A stretch of 64,000 bases of DNA from Lachnotalea sp. AF33-28 (GCF_003477885.1 NZ_QUEE01000009.1:62001-126000), one strand, 5' to 3'; positions 37,822 to 47,577 are shown, counted from the stretch's first letter. The notes: a model not told the origin generated them from the sequence alone. Numbers and translations: made by a program.

Positions 37822-39003
37822 CTATTCTGACACGCTTTTTCCGTTTTTCCGATTCCTATTCATCTGTATCAGCACCAGACTTATGCCCGCGGCGGCGGCA
37901 GCGAGCCCAAATCCACAGAAGGCCGCGCCATAACCGAAGGGCTTTATAAAGAAAGATCCAATAACCGGCGCGATTGCATTCCCGACATTTTGTCCGATCA
38001 TGACGGTGCTTGTGGCGACACCTGCCATCTCTTTACTCACCGACTTCACGCAGTGCGCCTGGATAGAGGGCAGACCCGATCCCTGCCCCAAAGCTCCGAA
38101 AAAGCTTGCGATCGTGATAAAAAGAAGCGTTTCGCTGATCCCTATAAAAAACATACACATCCCTGTACAGAGGAACGCGGGAATAAGGATATGGAAAATT
38201 CCCCTGTTATCCAAAATGCGCCCCGTAAACGGGCGGAATGCCACCGCAAAAACCGAATACAGGGTAAAGAAAACCGTTATGCCCGCTATCTTTCTGATAT
38301 CCGCAATGATCGCAAGATATGTGCTTATCAATCCTCCCGCAGAGCTTAACAGCACCGCCATGAGCATAAATACCGTAAACTGAACCGCATACAGATCTTT
38401 CAGACACGTTTTTTTGCGTTTCACTTCCGAAACGGTGCTGCTTTGATACGGCATTAAGATGACGGATATCATACATACCACAGCAAAGCATCCCGCAACC
38501 GCAAAGGTCAGGCCAAAGCCCCCCTTTTCCTGAAGTTCCAATCCCAGAGAAGGGCCCAGCGCCTGAGCCACAATTGTCGTGAGTCCCACATACCCAAGGC
38601 CCTCTCCCATCCTTTGGTTAGGTATATAAGAAGAAGAGTATGCCACATTCGCCACAGTGCAGACCGAAAAGAAAACCCCTGTAATCAGCCGTATGAGAAC
38701 GAGTGCCGGAAGTACCGTGCATACGCTGTGAAGCGCCAGGGAACATCCATATCCGAAATTCGCGAAAATCAGTATCCGTTTTCTGCTGCACCTGTCGCAT
38801 AACGCCCCTGCAAACGGGCAGATGATCAGTGCCACCAGCGACATTAATCCTGCAACGGCGGATGCCACAGTCAAATCCGCACCTGTCTGTATCGCATATT
38901 TTGCCACAAGAGGGACTGTCATCATTCCTGCCATTCCGTTACAAAGCATACTAAATAAAACCATGATATATTCCGCACTCCAAAGCCTTCCTTTATCCGC
39001 CAT
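37822..39003 (-). CDS. Major facilitator superfamily transporter
   Basis: A 393-residue protein with about 12 hydrophobic segments. The loop between helices 2 and 3, GALCDRCSRKRIL, is the MFS motif A. It resembles drug or sugar efflux members of the DHA1 type. It starts 200 bases upstream of the binding-protein gene on the same strand and diverges from the sensor kinase at 39241. It may export a by-product of the pathway or the aglycone; this is inference. Confidence 0.85.
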   Translation of the reverse strand: MADKGRLWSAEYIMVLFSMLCNGMAGMMTVPLVAKYAIQTGADLTVASAVAGLMSLVALIICPFAGALCDRCSRKRILIFANFGYGCSLALHSVCTVLPALVLIRLITGVFFSVCTVANVAYSSSYIPNQRMGEGLGYVGLTTIVAQALGPSLGLELQEKGGFGLTFAVAGCFAVVCMISVILMPYQSSTVSEVKRKKTCLKDLYAVQFTVFMLMAVLLSSAGGLISTYLAIIADIRKIAGITVFFTLYSVFAVAFRPFTGRILDNRGIFHILIPAFLCTGMCMFFIGISETLLFITIASFFGALGQGSGLPSIQAHCVKSVSKEMAGVATSTVMIGQNVGNAIAPVIGSFFIKPFGYGAAFCGFGLAAAAAGISLVLIQMNRNRKNGKSVSE

Positions 39004-39240
39004 GCCATCACTCCTCTTTTTTATGTCTAACGGCCTGTGAAATTCCGATTTTCTTCATCCTCTGCCGTTTTCAAAAAGTATATCATTATCCCCGTCCCTT
39101 CTTCTGTAGCATTTCCGATATAAAATATTATAAATCTGACCTAAACATCCGTTATTCTTGCGCCGGTATTTTATTGGTGTTAAACTGATATTGAATAATT
39201 ATTAATCATTCTGCCGTGTACCTTCAGAGGAATAAAAACT

Positions 39241-40965
39241 ATGGGCAAATTGTATTCGATCAAATATATACTGAAAAGATTCTTTATAATCATTACATTA
39301 CTGCTGTTATTTATTTCACTGTTTTATACCGCCAATTTAATCGGTTCCTCCATTCGGTCCAAGATCACGGAAGACGTCCATTCACTGGAAAAATATGCAC
39401 AGTCCCTCGCTCTGGATTTTTCCGCTCAGGCCAATTTTAACCGGACTATTATTTCTTCCGATCCTAATTTATCGCTGCTGTCTATATCCGATTACCCCGA
39501 TTCCAAAAGATTGGTCTCTCTCTATCACCTAAGACAGATTATTAACTATCACGACCTACCCTACTGTATTACCATGCTCTATGATTCAGACACGGACGAA
39601 GCATACTATTCTTCCGGTATATTTTGGCCAGGCAGCCAGAAACCGCAGCAATTTTATTCATTTATGCACCAGCTGGGAATAAAGGTTTCTCAATTTTCCG
39701 ATTATGAGTGCAATCATTGGTTTTACGATCATTTTTCCGATAATAATTATCTTATAATACAAAACAGAAAAAACCGTGCAAATCTATGCACGCTCTTCTG
39801 TATTGAAAACTATATAAAACAATACCCTGTACCCTCTGTATGCCCGGAAGCCGCCTTAGCCGTTTTTACCGATGACAGCATAGTGACCAGGCAGGATTAC
39901 CTTCTGTCGCAGCAGATATCCTTAGCGGATTTAAAAGGCAGTGTGGGGAACATGCATGGGACTTATAAAAGCGGCCATTTCCTCTGCTCATCCTATCTTG
40001 AGGACTATGGGATCGGAATCAGCGTAATCATACCGTTCTCCACTTTTATGCCCCTTATATTGGAACAGTCTATACCTAATTTGATCATCCTTATAATCCT
40101 TACAGCGATATTTATCATACTCTATAAACTGGCATCCCGCTTTCTCCTGATACCTGTCACAGAGATTTCCAATATATCAAAGCTGATTGAAAAATCTCGC
40201 GGTATTTCCATTACAGAACCTAGCAGGATCATTGAAATCAGCGAGATACAGCAAGCCTTAACGGCGCTGATTAAAAATATTTCCGAGCTGGAAAACGACA
40301 GGCAGTCGGAAAAAGAAGAGAAACTGCACGCCCTGCTCCAGTACTATCAGCTGCAGACAAAATCTCACTTTTTCATCAACTGTTTAAAGAGCCTGTACGG
40401 GATGCTGGAAAACGGTCAGACAGATAAAATGAAACGCATGATCATCGCCTTTTCAAATCACCTGCGGTATGTGTTCCACGATAATCTCTCCCTGGTTCCC
40501 CTGGAGCTGGAGCTGCAGGAAGTAGAGGATTATTATCAAATCCTGTCCCTGGATTCTCATAAGATTTTTATCCTGAATTCAGACGTTGACAACAGCTTAA
40601 AGCGCTTCCTCGTGCCACCTTTAATTATTCAAAGTTTCCTTGAAAATTCATATAAGTACAGCGAGGGCAGAAATGGGGTCCTTCTCTTTAATATAAGGAT
40701 CATAAAGATCATCGATGAAGAGACTGCGTATCTTCAGATTCATCTTTCAGATAACGGGACAGGATATCCTGAAGATATATTAGACGCCATTAACCAGCCG
40801 GTAAACGGCATCTTCGATCAGAGCAATGTGGGCATCAATAACCTAAAGAGGCGCATGTCCATTCTGTATGAGAATAACAGCTATATGATATTCTTTAATC
40901 TGCCTGTCGGAGGCGCCTGTTCCATCATTTCTGTTCCGCTGATTCCGGATAGGGGGAACGATTAA
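39241..40965 (+). CDS. Sensor histidine kinase, LytS/YesM type
   Basis: A 574-residue membrane kinase. Membrane segment 1 is at about 12-34, then an extracytoplasmic sensor of about 240 residues, a second segment near 280-300, a HAMP-like linker, and a His_kinase domain with KSHFFINCLKSL (phospho-acceptor His376). The ATPase N-box is FLENSYKYSEG and the G-box GTGYPEDI. The usual NPHF near the His is SHF here. It is co-transcribed with the response regulator, without a gap, and likely senses the sugar handled by the divergent operon. Confidence 0.9.
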   Translation: MGKLYSIKYILKRFFIIITLLLLFISLFYTANLIGSSIRSKITEDVHSLEKYAQSLALDFSAQANFNRTIISSDPNLSLLSISDYPDSKRLVSLYHLRQIINYHDLPYCITMLYDSDTDEAYYSSGIFWPGSQKPQQFYSFMHQLGIKVSQFSDYECNHWFYDHFSDNNYLIIQNRKNRANLCTLFCIENYIKQYPVPSVCPEAALAVFTDDSIVTRQDYLLSQQISLADLKGSVGNMHGTYKSGHFLCSSYLEDYGIGISVIIPFSTFMPLILEQSIPNLIILIILTAIFIILYKLASRFLLIPVTEISNISKLIEKSRGISITEPSRIIEISEIQQALTALIKNISELENDRQSEKEEKLHALLQYYQLQTKSHFFINCLKSLYGMLENGQTDKMKRMIIAFSNHLRYVFHDNLSLVPLELELQEVEDYYQILSLDSHKIFILNSDVDNSLKRFLVPPLIIQSFLENSYKYSEGRNGVLLFNIRIIKIIDEETAYLQIHLSDNGTGYPEDILDAINQPVNGIFDQSNVGINNLKRRMSILYENNSYMIFFNLPVGGACSIISVPLIPDRGND

Positions 40966-42579
40966 ATGAATTTATTGTTAGTAGATGATCAGATAAGCGT
41001 ATTAGATGGTCTGCTGCATGGAATCGATTATGATTCCCTAGGTTATTCCCACGTGTTTTCGGCCACAAATGCCTGTGACGCCATCGCTATATGTGAGAAA
41101 GAAGATATTCATGTCCTGGTTACCGATATCGAGATGCCCGGCAAATCGGGGCTGGAGCTAAACTCGTTCATACAGGAACATTTTCCGCATATCATTCGCA
41201 TTGTCCTAACATCCCACGCCGTATTTTCGTATGCCCAGGAAAGCATTAAGCTGGGTTGTTTTGATTTCCTGGTACAGCCTGCTCCGTATGAGACAATCGC
41301 CCAGGCGCTGAAGCGCGCGTCAGATACCTGGCATTATAATTTCGATAACAGGCGGATCAAAGAATATGGCCACCTGTTCAAATCTCACGAGAATGAATTT
41401 CTGGCGATGGCCATTGAAAATCTCTACGTCGGGTCGCCGCAGGAGATTGAGAACAGTATTGACCTCTTAAACAAAGCGGGATATCCTTTTACAATGGACA
41501 GCCTGATTGAGCTTTTCTGGGTGGACGTGCTCCCCTATAGCAGGCAGTCAGCCGGTTATCCCTCACAACAGTTTATCCTTAAAACTTTAAGCGGGATTAT
41601 GGCCTCCTGCCCTGTGTTTGACGATCTCATATACTTTACTGTCATGAGCCCGTTCCGCATGTTTTCTGTGTTTATTATAGCGGACAGCGAAGAACTGCTG
41701 CCCATCGATGAGAGTGTCTTAGATGGTTTATTATCTTCCCTGCAAAAACAGCTGGGGACGGACGATATCACCTTTTATTATTCCATCCCGGTGAAATACC
41801 GCAATATACTTACACAGATAGATTCTGCGAACAAATGCATCGGTAATAATATATCCGGCAGAACAGGCCTCATCAAAACTAATGGAACACATGAGGCCGC
41901 TGTAGTTTCGGCCAATCCTTCCGCCAATATTGATCACTGGAATGCCCTGCTTAGCGCCGGCCAGTTCTCCATGTTAAAAAAGGAGATAGACTTTTATCTT
42001 AGCAGATATGTCTTAAGCAGGCCGAACAGTTTTGAGATATTATGCAAGGTTCATCAGCAGCTTCTGCATCTTTTTTTCATGTATTTTTATGAGAAAAATA
42101 TTGATATAAACTCTATTTTCACTCCGGAATTTACTTATCGGAATTGTATGGACAGCTTTTCTACCATTGACGATGTCAAAAAGACCGTTGATTTTTTCAT
42201 TCACGCACTGAACAGCAATCACAAAATGCGTGAAAATGCGGAGGATTATGTGACGCTTGCCAAAAATTACATCATCGAGCGGTACAATACGGATCTGTCC
42301 GTGAAAGATGTAGCAGAATTTGTCCACTTAAATCCCGAGTATTTTACCCGGCTGTTCAAAAAAGAGACCGGCAAGAATATCAAAGATTTTATTACCGACT
42401 GCCGTATCTCGATGGCAAAAGACCTTCTGGCGAATTCCTCCCTGCCCATCAGTATGATTGCCTCGGAAGTGGGATATAACAATTTTTCATATTTTGCTTA
42501 TCTCTTTAGAAAAATAGAAAATATGACTCCCGGCAAATACAGGCAGAAAAACGGGAAGCAGATCCCCGCAGAGCATTAG
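40966..42579 (+). CDS. AraC-type response regulator, YesN family
   Basis: A 537-residue response regulator. The receiver holds LVDDQ at the start, VTDIEMPGKSG with the phosphorylated Asp (near 53), and FDFLVQPA. A long middle region joins it to a C-terminal AraC domain (about 435-530) with NPEYFTRLFKKETGKN and the ending MTPGKYRQKN. The ATG directly follows the kinase stop codon. It probably activates the divergent operon starting at MFS/lipoprotein, and perhaps itself. Confidence 0.92.
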   Translation: MNLLLVDDQISVLDGLLHGIDYDSLGYSHVFSATNACDAIAICEKEDIHVLVTDIEMPGKSGLELNSFIQEHFPHIIRIVLTSHAVFSYAQESIKLGCFDFLVQPAPYETIAQALKRASDTWHYNFDNRRIKEYGHLFKSHENEFLAMAIENLYVGSPQEIENSIDLLNKAGYPFTMDSLIELFWVDVLPYSRQSAGYPSQQFILKTLSGIMASCPVFDDLIYFTVMSPFRMFSVFIIADSEELLPIDESVLDGLLSSLQKQLGTDDITFYYSIPVKYRNILTQIDSANKCIGNNISGRTGLIKTNGTHEAAVVSANPSANIDHWNALLSAGQFSMLKKEIDFYLSRYVLSRPNSFEILCKVHQQLLHLFFMYFYEKNIDINSIFTPEFTYRNCMDSFSTIDDVKKTVDFFIHALNSNHKMRENAEDYVTLAKNYIIERYNTDLSVKDVAEFVHLNPEYFTRLFKKETGKNIKDFITDCRISMAKDLLANSSLPISMIASEVGYNNFSYFAYLFRKIENMTPGKYRQKNGKQIPAEH

Positions 42580-42589
42580 GCGCATCACA

Positions 42590-43468
42590 TTACAGCAGAG
42601 GCGCTTCCTGCAGCGCCAACACTTCCAGAAGCCCCCGCAGGCTTTCTCTGTGAAGCTTCTCCCTGTAATAAACCGCATAGCTTTCATTGGACAGCTGAAA
42701 CCCTTCTAGGCGTATTTCCTTAAGGCGGCCGAGGGCCAGATCTTCCTGAATCAGTATTCTGGGAATCACCGCGATGCCGATGCCGGCCCTGGCGGCCTGC
42801 ACCAGGGCCTGGGAATTCACGCTCTCCCATACGGGATCGGCCGCCAGGCCGCTAAGCAGCAGGGCGCTGTCAAATACATCCCGCACGGCGCTGCCCTTTT
42901 CCCGTAAAAGCAGCCGGCTGTGAATCAGCTCCTCAAGCGATTCCGGCTGGTTCTCCAGCTCTGGCAGGCAGGCCAGGCAGATCGGATAGGAGGCAAGCAG
43001 CTGCTTTTCCAGCTGTTCGTTTTTGACCGCCCCCTCTATCAGCCCGATATCCACCCTGTTTTCAAGCAGCATGGTTTCGACACCCCGGGCATTGTCCACC
43101 GCAACGGTCAGGGGCGTCTTCGGATACCGCCTGGCAAAGGCGGCACACGCACCGGGCAGCATATAGTTTGCAACCGTTATGCTGGAGCCTACGCGCACCG
43201 GCGCGGTCTCCTCAAGGAGCGCCGCTCCCTGTTCCAAATCCTCATAGAGTTCCATCAGCTGTTTTGTTTTTTCTAAAAACAGCCGGCCGGTCTCATTCAG
43301 ATACAGTTTTCTCGCTATTCTGTCAAACAGCCGGACTCCCAGCTGCTCTTCCAGCTCCTTTATAGCGACCGTCACGGCAGGCTGTGTCATAAACAGGCGC
43401 TTTGCCGTTCTGGTCAGATTCTCATCCTCACAAACCGCTAAAAATATCTTCAGATGCCTGATTGTCAT
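42590..43468 (-). CDS. LysR-family transcriptional regulator
   Basis: A 292-residue regulator. The N-terminal winged helix reads FLAVCEDENLTRTAKRLFMTQPAVTVAIKELE, split here as LTRTAKRLF and QPAVTVAIKELE. A periplasmic-binding-like effector domain follows. The closest named groups would be CysL/CbbR-like. I chose ATG 43468 with AGAGG six bases upstream; the longer frame needs TTG. It diverges from the chromate-type transporter genes, and a palindrome in the shared gap fits autoregulation. Confidence 0.9.
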   Translation of the reverse strand: MTIRHLKIFLAVCEDENLTRTAKRLFMTQPAVTVAIKELEEQLGVRLFDRIARKLYLNETGRLFLEKTKQLMELYEDLEQGAALLEETAPVRVGSSITVANYMLPGACAAFARRYPKTPLTVAVDNARGVETMLLENRVDIGLIEGAVKNEQLEKQLLASYPICLACLPELENQPESLEELIHSRLLLREKGSAVRDVFDSALLLSGLAADPVWESVNSQALVQAARAGIGIAVIPRILIQEDLALGRLKEIRLEGFQLSNESYAVYYREKLHRESLRGLLEVLALQEAPLL

Positions 43469-43521
43469 CTCCAACCTCTTCTATCTGCCGGCCGCGGATG
43501 CGGTTTCGGCTTCTTTATATC

Positions 43522-43537
43522 ATAACTAAATAGTTAT
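43522..43537. promoter_or_regulatory. Probable LysR operator
   Basis: ATAACTA-AA-TAGTTAT is a perfect 7-bp inverted repeat containing the LysR T-N11-A pattern. It sits in the AT-rich gap between the LysR gene and the transporter genes, about 45 bases before a TATAAT at 43583-43588 that could be the transporter -10 box. Confidence 0.6.
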
Positions 43538-43624
43538 TAATATAATAATATTATATAATTTTATTTATCTTCTGTCCACCTGTATAATGTACTGGTAGTC
43601 CGTAAAAAATCAGGAGGTATTTAT

Positions 43625-44179
43625 ATGAACCGGCTTCTCTCCCTTTTTCAGATCAATTTTTCCATCAGCGCCTTCACCTTCGGCGGAGGTTATGTGGTCA
43701 TACCGATGATGGAGAAACAGTACGTGGAAAAACATAAATGGATCACCCATGAGGAACTGCTTGATATGGCGGCCGTCGCCCAGTCCTCTCCCGGTGCCAT
43801 CGCGGTCAATCTGGCGGTGCTGGCCGGTTATCGGATCGCAGGCGCCCCAGGAGCTGCCGTCAGCTGTATCGCTTCCCTGCTGCCGCCGCTCATACTGCTC
43901 TCCGTGATCTCCCTGTGCTACCGGCAGTTTCAGGAAAACAGGGTCATACTGGCGCTGCTTAAGGGGATGGAAGCCGGCGTGGCTGCCATGATCGCCGACC
44001 TGCTGCTTGACATGGCGGCCAGCGTCCGAAAAGAAAAGAATGCGCTCCTGACCCTCATGATGCCCGGAGCCTTTCTGGCCTGCTTCCTGTTTCAAATCGA
44101 CGCGGTGCTGGTCATACTGGCCTGCGCCGGGATCTGTCTGGCATACGGTTTTCTGACGCCCCATCTTAAGAAAGCGTAA
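43625..44179 (+). CDS. Chromate-type (CHR family) transporter subunit 1
   Basis: A 184-residue membrane protein, a half-length CHR domain. The family signature FGGGYVVIPMME (with FTFGG before it) and the Pro/Gly stretch SSPGAIAVNLAVLAGYRIAG are visible. Short CHR proteins come as two unequal subunits that join with opposite orientation in the membrane. The natural anion may be chromate or another oxyanion such as sulfate. AGGAGG is present upstream. It is followed 16 bases later by subunit 2. Confidence 0.9.
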   Translation: MNRLLSLFQINFSISAFTFGGGYVVIPMMEKQYVEKHKWITHEELLDMAAVAQSSPGAIAVNLAVLAGYRIAGAPGAAVSCIASLLPPLILLSVISLCYRQFQENRVILALLKGMEAGVAAMIADLLLDMAASVRKEKNALLTLMMPGAFLACFLFQIDAVLVILACAGICLAYGFLTPHLKKA

Positions 44180-44195
44180 TAAGCGGAGGATAAAC

Positions 44196-44744
44196 ATGTT
44201 TACAGATATACTTTCTCTTTTAATGAGCTTCTTACAGGTGGGGCTGTTCAGTATCGGCGGCGGATATGCCACACTTCCGTTTATCCAAAAACAGGTGGTG
44301 GATCTCAAAGGCTGGCTCACGACGGGCGAGCTCACCGACATGATCACCATATCCCAGATGACGCCGGGGCCTCTGGCCGTCAATATATCCACCTTTGTGG
44401 GCGTGCGCATCGCCGGGATCGGCGGCGCCGTAGCCGCCACCGCAGGATGTACAATCAGCGGCATCGCGATCTCTCTGGGACTCTACCGGTTCTTTTTGAA
44501 AAAAGATCATCTGGACTGGACAGCATTTCTGCTGAAGGGCCTGAAATCGGCTTCCGTGGGGCTGATCGCCTTTTCAGCCGTCTCCATCTTTCAAAATGCG
44601 TTCGGCGCATATGGGAATCTGCCGTTAAACCTGCCCGCGCTGCTGGTGTTCGGCGCCTCCTTTTTTCTGCTCCGAAAATATAAGATGAACCCGATTACGC
44701 TGCTCGTCCTCACCGGCGTTGTCGGACTCTTTGTCTATTATTAA
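44196..44744 (+). CDS. Chromate-type (CHR family) transporter subunit 2
   Basis: A 182-residue half-length CHR protein. It shows FSIGGGYATLPFIQ and the MTPGPLAVNISTFVGVRIAG block, the counterparts of those in subunit 1. It ends at 44744, six bases before a family A repeat that may act as its transcript end. Regulation is probably by the divergent LysR protein. Confidence 0.9.
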   Translation: MFTDILSLLMSFLQVGLFSIGGGYATLPFIQKQVVDLKGWLTTGELTDMITISQMTPGPLAVNISTFVGVRIAGIGGAVAATAGCTISGIAISLGLYRFFLKKDHLDWTAFLLKGLKSASVGLIAFSAVSIFQNAFGAYGNLPLNLPALLVFGASFFLLRKYKMNPITLLVLTGVVGLFVYY

Positions 44745-44750
44745 GCAGTC

Positions 44751-44951
44751 ACTGTTCATGGCTGCCGATAAAGCAGCACATGTCTGGACAGAGTATGGTC
44801 CCCATTGGGATCCCTTGAAGCCCGCCGGTTCTTTCGCTGCGTAGTTTGCAGCGTTAGAACCGCTGCGCGCTTCACGGAGCGAGAGCGCGTCCCAATGAGG
44901 ACCATACTCTGCCCAGACATGTGCGGGAAGGTTACGGCAACTGTGAATAGT
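44751..44951 (-). repeat. Structured palindromic element, family A copy 2
   Basis: Same architecture and orientation as the copy at 659. The long stem pairs 44776-44810 with 44890-44924 and has two non-Watson-Crick positions; both become G-U pairs if the minus strand is transcribed. Outer stem about 44751-44761 with 44941-44951; small GCTGC/GCAGC hairpin at 44761-44777. The central 80 bases are nearly identical to copy 1, whereas the long arms differ with compensation. It fills most of the gap between the chromate-type genes and the pilus operon. Confidence 0.9.
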
Positions 44952-44974
44952 AACAGAGCAGCCCATATTGTGAA

Positions 44975-45003
44975 TTGAATAACTTCCGCCGATAGTGTAT
45001 AAT
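44975..45003 (+). promoter_or_regulatory. Promoter of the pilus-like operon
   Basis: TTGAAT (44975-44980), 17 bases, TATAAT (44998-45003). It starts 24 bases after the family A repeat and leads to the lipoprotein gene at 45087. Confidence 0.7.
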
Positions 45004-45086
45004 AAAGCAATATTACACTAACTTTAAGCCTGCCGTACCTGACATGGCAGGCACACTCAGGCTTCTGGCGGAAAGGAGGATGTCAT

Positions 45087-46112
45087 ATGAACCGGCTGCG
45101 CAATCTGCTGTCTTTCTGTTTGCTTATTTTCGGCATCTGGGCGCTTTCTGCCTGCCAGAACTCTCCCTCTTCACCGCCGGATCCTCCGGCGCCAACCGCA
45201 CAGATACCGTCTCTGCCCTCCGCGGCTGAAGCTTCCATCGGAAGGTCTCCTTCCCATGAAAGCACATCCGCATCTTCCTCTGCCGGAAGCCGGCCCAATA
45301 CGCCAAAGGTCTTAAAACCCGCGGCGGACGGAACAGTCACCTATGGGAACGATGCGGTATCCATAGATGCTTCCCATCTCTCGGAAGGTTATGTGATGGT
45401 AAACTATACCGGCAGCAATCCCAAGGTAAAAATGCTGATTACGGATCCCTCCGATGTGGTCTACAACTACTGCCTTAAGACAGGCGGCAGCGGATATGAA
45501 GTGTTCCCCTTTACCGGCGGCAACGGGCGCTACAGCCTGGGAATCTACGAAAATATCCAAGATACAAGATATTCCACGGCCTTTACCTGTCAGCTGGATG
45601 TCACGCTGGATGATGAATTCACCCCCTTTCTTTATCCCAACCAGTACGTAGATTTTACAGAGGACAGCAAGACGGTCGAAAAGGCTGAGGAGCTGGCCGA
45701 AACAGCCGATGATGATCTAGATGTCGTGACCGATGTCTATCACTTTGTGACGGATACGATTTCATACGATGAGAAAAAGGCGGGCAGCACTTCCTCCGAA
45801 TATCTTCCGGTGGTGGATGAGACCCTGGAAAGTAAAAAGGGGATCTGTTTTGACTACGCGGCGCTCATGACCGCCATGCTGCGCTCTCAGGGGATTCCGA
45901 CCAAGCTGGAGATCGGCTACGCCGGCAAGGTTTATCACGCCTGGATCAGCACCTACATAAGCGAAGTCGGCTGGGTCGACAACATCATACAGTTCGACGG
46001 CAGATCTTGGTCCATGATGGACCCCACCTTCGCGGCGAACAGCAAGGGAAATAAAAAGATTCTGGAGTATATCGGGGACGGAAGCAATTACACCGTCAAA
46101 TTTTCTTATTGA
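45087..46112 (+). CDS. Lipoprotein with transglutaminase-like domain
   Basis: A 341-residue exported lipoprotein: the lipobox is LSAC (Cys23), followed by a Ser/Pro/Ala-rich linker of about 55 residues. The C-terminal half is a transglutaminase-like fold with the Cys-His-Asp triad in KGICFDYAALM, YHAWIST and MMDPTFAAN. Such domains act as cysteine proteases or crosslinkers at the cell surface. It is the first gene after the promoter at 44975 and 14 bases ahead of the PilC gene, so a role with the pilus is possible. Confidence 0.85.
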   Translation: MNRLRNLLSFCLLIFGIWALSACQNSPSSPPDPPAPTAQIPSLPSAAEASIGRSPSHESTSASSSAGSRPNTPKVLKPAADGTVTYGNDAVSIDASHLSEGYVMVNYTGSNPKVKMLITDPSDVVYNYCLKTGGSGYEVFPFTGGNGRYSLGIYENIQDTRYSTAFTCQLDVTLDDEFTPFLYPNQYVDFTEDSKTVEKAEELAETADDDLDVVTDVYHFVTDTISYDEKKAGSTSSEYLPVVDETLESKKGICFDYAALMTAMLRSQGIPTKLEIGYAGKVYHAWISTYISEVGWVDNIIQFDGRSWSMMDPTFAANSKGNKKILEYIGDGSNYTVKFSY

Positions 46113-46126
46113 AATGAGGGATCAGA

Positions 46127-47161
46127 ATGGAACTTACAAACAATGAAATCACTTATTTCTGCGGTCAGATGGCCATGATACTGAAAGCCGGCATTTCTTC
46201 CATGGAAGGTGTTTCCATGCTGGCGGAGGATGCCGATTCGGAAGAAGGGCGCGCCATCCTAAAGGGCATATGCTCAGTTCTGGAGGAGGGCGGCAGCCTG
46301 CATCTGGCATTGGAGCGGGCGCAGGTCTTTCCCAAATATCTACTGGACATGACCGAAATCGGTGAACAGTCCGGGCGCTTAGATGAGGTCATGGAAGCGC
46401 TGGCCGCCTACTATGAGCGGGAAGAGGCAATTTCCAAAAGCATCAAAAATGCCATAACCTATCCGCTGATCATGATCGGCATGATGGTGGCGGTCATTCT
46501 GGTTCTGATCATCAAGGTTATGCCGATCTTTGAACAGGTATACATACAGTTAGGCAGCAAGATGAGCGGATTCGGCGGGAGCATGCTGGCTCTGGGCGGC
46601 GTCTTAAGCCGTTATTCCATCGCGTTTCTTCTGCTGCTGGCCCTCCTTACAGGCTGCACGCTCTATTTTACCAAAAGCAAAAAAGGTCGGGCCAGCCTGA
46701 AAGCTTTCGCATCCCGCTTTGTCCTCACCAGGTCACTCTATGACAAAATCGCCGCATCCCGCTTCGCAGGCGGCATGGCCCTGTGTTTGAGCAGCGGCCT
46801 GGATATGGATGAGAGCCTGGATATGGTCTCCCGGCTGGTGGACAATGACAGGCTCCATGCAAAGATCACCGGCTGTCAGGAAAAAATCGCCTCCGGCATG
46901 GGATTTTCGGAAGCCATGGGACAGTCCGGGCTCTTCACCGGGGTCTATGCCGGTATGGTCTCTGTCGGCGTCAAAACCGGCGCCACCGATGAAGTGATGA
47001 AGAAGATCGCGCTGCAATATGAAGAGGCCGCAGATCAATCCATACAGAAATCTCTGTCCGTCATTGAGCCCACGCTGGTGGCCGTCCTATCCGTCATTGT
47101 AGGGCTGATCCTGCTGTCCGTCATGCTCCCCCTCATGGGAATTATGTCCGCCATAGGATAA
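46127..47161 (+). CDS. pilC: Type IV pilus / type II secretion inner-membrane platform protein (PilC/GspF)
   Basis: A 344-residue T2SSF protein. It contains two tandem F domains with the usual helix-rich cytoplasmic parts (ILKAGISSMEGVSML and CLSSGLDMDESLDMV start each) and three membrane helices (near 113-135, 165-185 and 315-340). It anchors the motor ATPase and guides pilin assembly. At 344 residues it is a little shorter than typical PilC (about 400), mainly at the N-terminus. Confidence 0.92.
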   Translation: MELTNNEITYFCGQMAMILKAGISSMEGVSMLAEDADSEEGRAILKGICSVLEEGGSLHLALERAQVFPKYLLDMTEIGEQSGRLDEVMEALAAYYEREEAISKSIKNAITYPLIMIGMMVAVILVLIIKVMPIFEQVYIQLGSKMSGFGGSMLALGGVLSRYSIAFLLLLALLTGCTLYFTKSKKGRASLKAFASRFVLTRSLYDKIAASRFAGGMALCLSSGLDMDESLDMVSRLVDNDRLHAKITGCQEKIASGMGFSEAMGQSGLFTGVYAGMVSVGVKTGATDEVMKKIALQYEEAADQSIQKSLSVIEPTLVAVLSVIVGLILLSVMLPLMGIMSAIG

Positions 47162-47202
47162 TATGGCACAACGCGTATTAACCGAGAAAGGCCTTGGTGA
47201 TC

Positions 47203-47532
47203 ATGAACCGATTTCATAAAGAAAGAAAAAAACATTCTCTGGCCGGCAGACTCTTCGTGCCGCTCCTGTCCTTCGCGGCGGTGATGCTTTTTCTGTGGGT
47301 CGGGATCAGGGACGCATCGGATGCCGCATCCGCAGAGCAGGAAAAGAGCTTAAAAAACGCGATACAGAGAAGCGTCGTACACTGTTACGCTGTAGAGGGC
47401 AGTTACCCGCCCAGCCTGGAATATCTGAAGGACCATTACGGGCTAACCTATGACGGCGACAGATATCTGGTGGATTACCGGATCTTCGGCTCCAACATGA
47501 TGCCGGACATCACCGTGATCCCTTTACAGTAA
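47203..47532 (+). CDS. Pilin-like small membrane protein
   Basis: A 109-residue protein with a basic start, one hydrophobic helix (about 16-36) and an extracytoplasmic tail. EQEKSLKNAIQRSVVHCYAVEGSYPPSLEYL resembles the alpha-helix-to-loop part of pseudopilins (key part YAVEGSYPPSLEYL), but the prepilin cleavage motif with Glu5 is missing. The start could also be GTG at 47197 or TTG at 47194; I use ATG 47203. Its place between PilC and other pilin-like genes supports a pilus role. Confidence 0.65.
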   Translation: MNRFHKERKKHSLAGRLFVPLLSFAAVMLFLWVGIRDASDAASAEQEKSLKNAIQRSVVHCYAVEGSYPPSLEYLKDHYGLTYDGDRYLVDYRIFGSNMMPDITVIPLQ

Positions 47533-47577
47533 CAAACATCAGGCGGCGCGGCTGTCTGAAGGCGAGGAGGCACTGTT

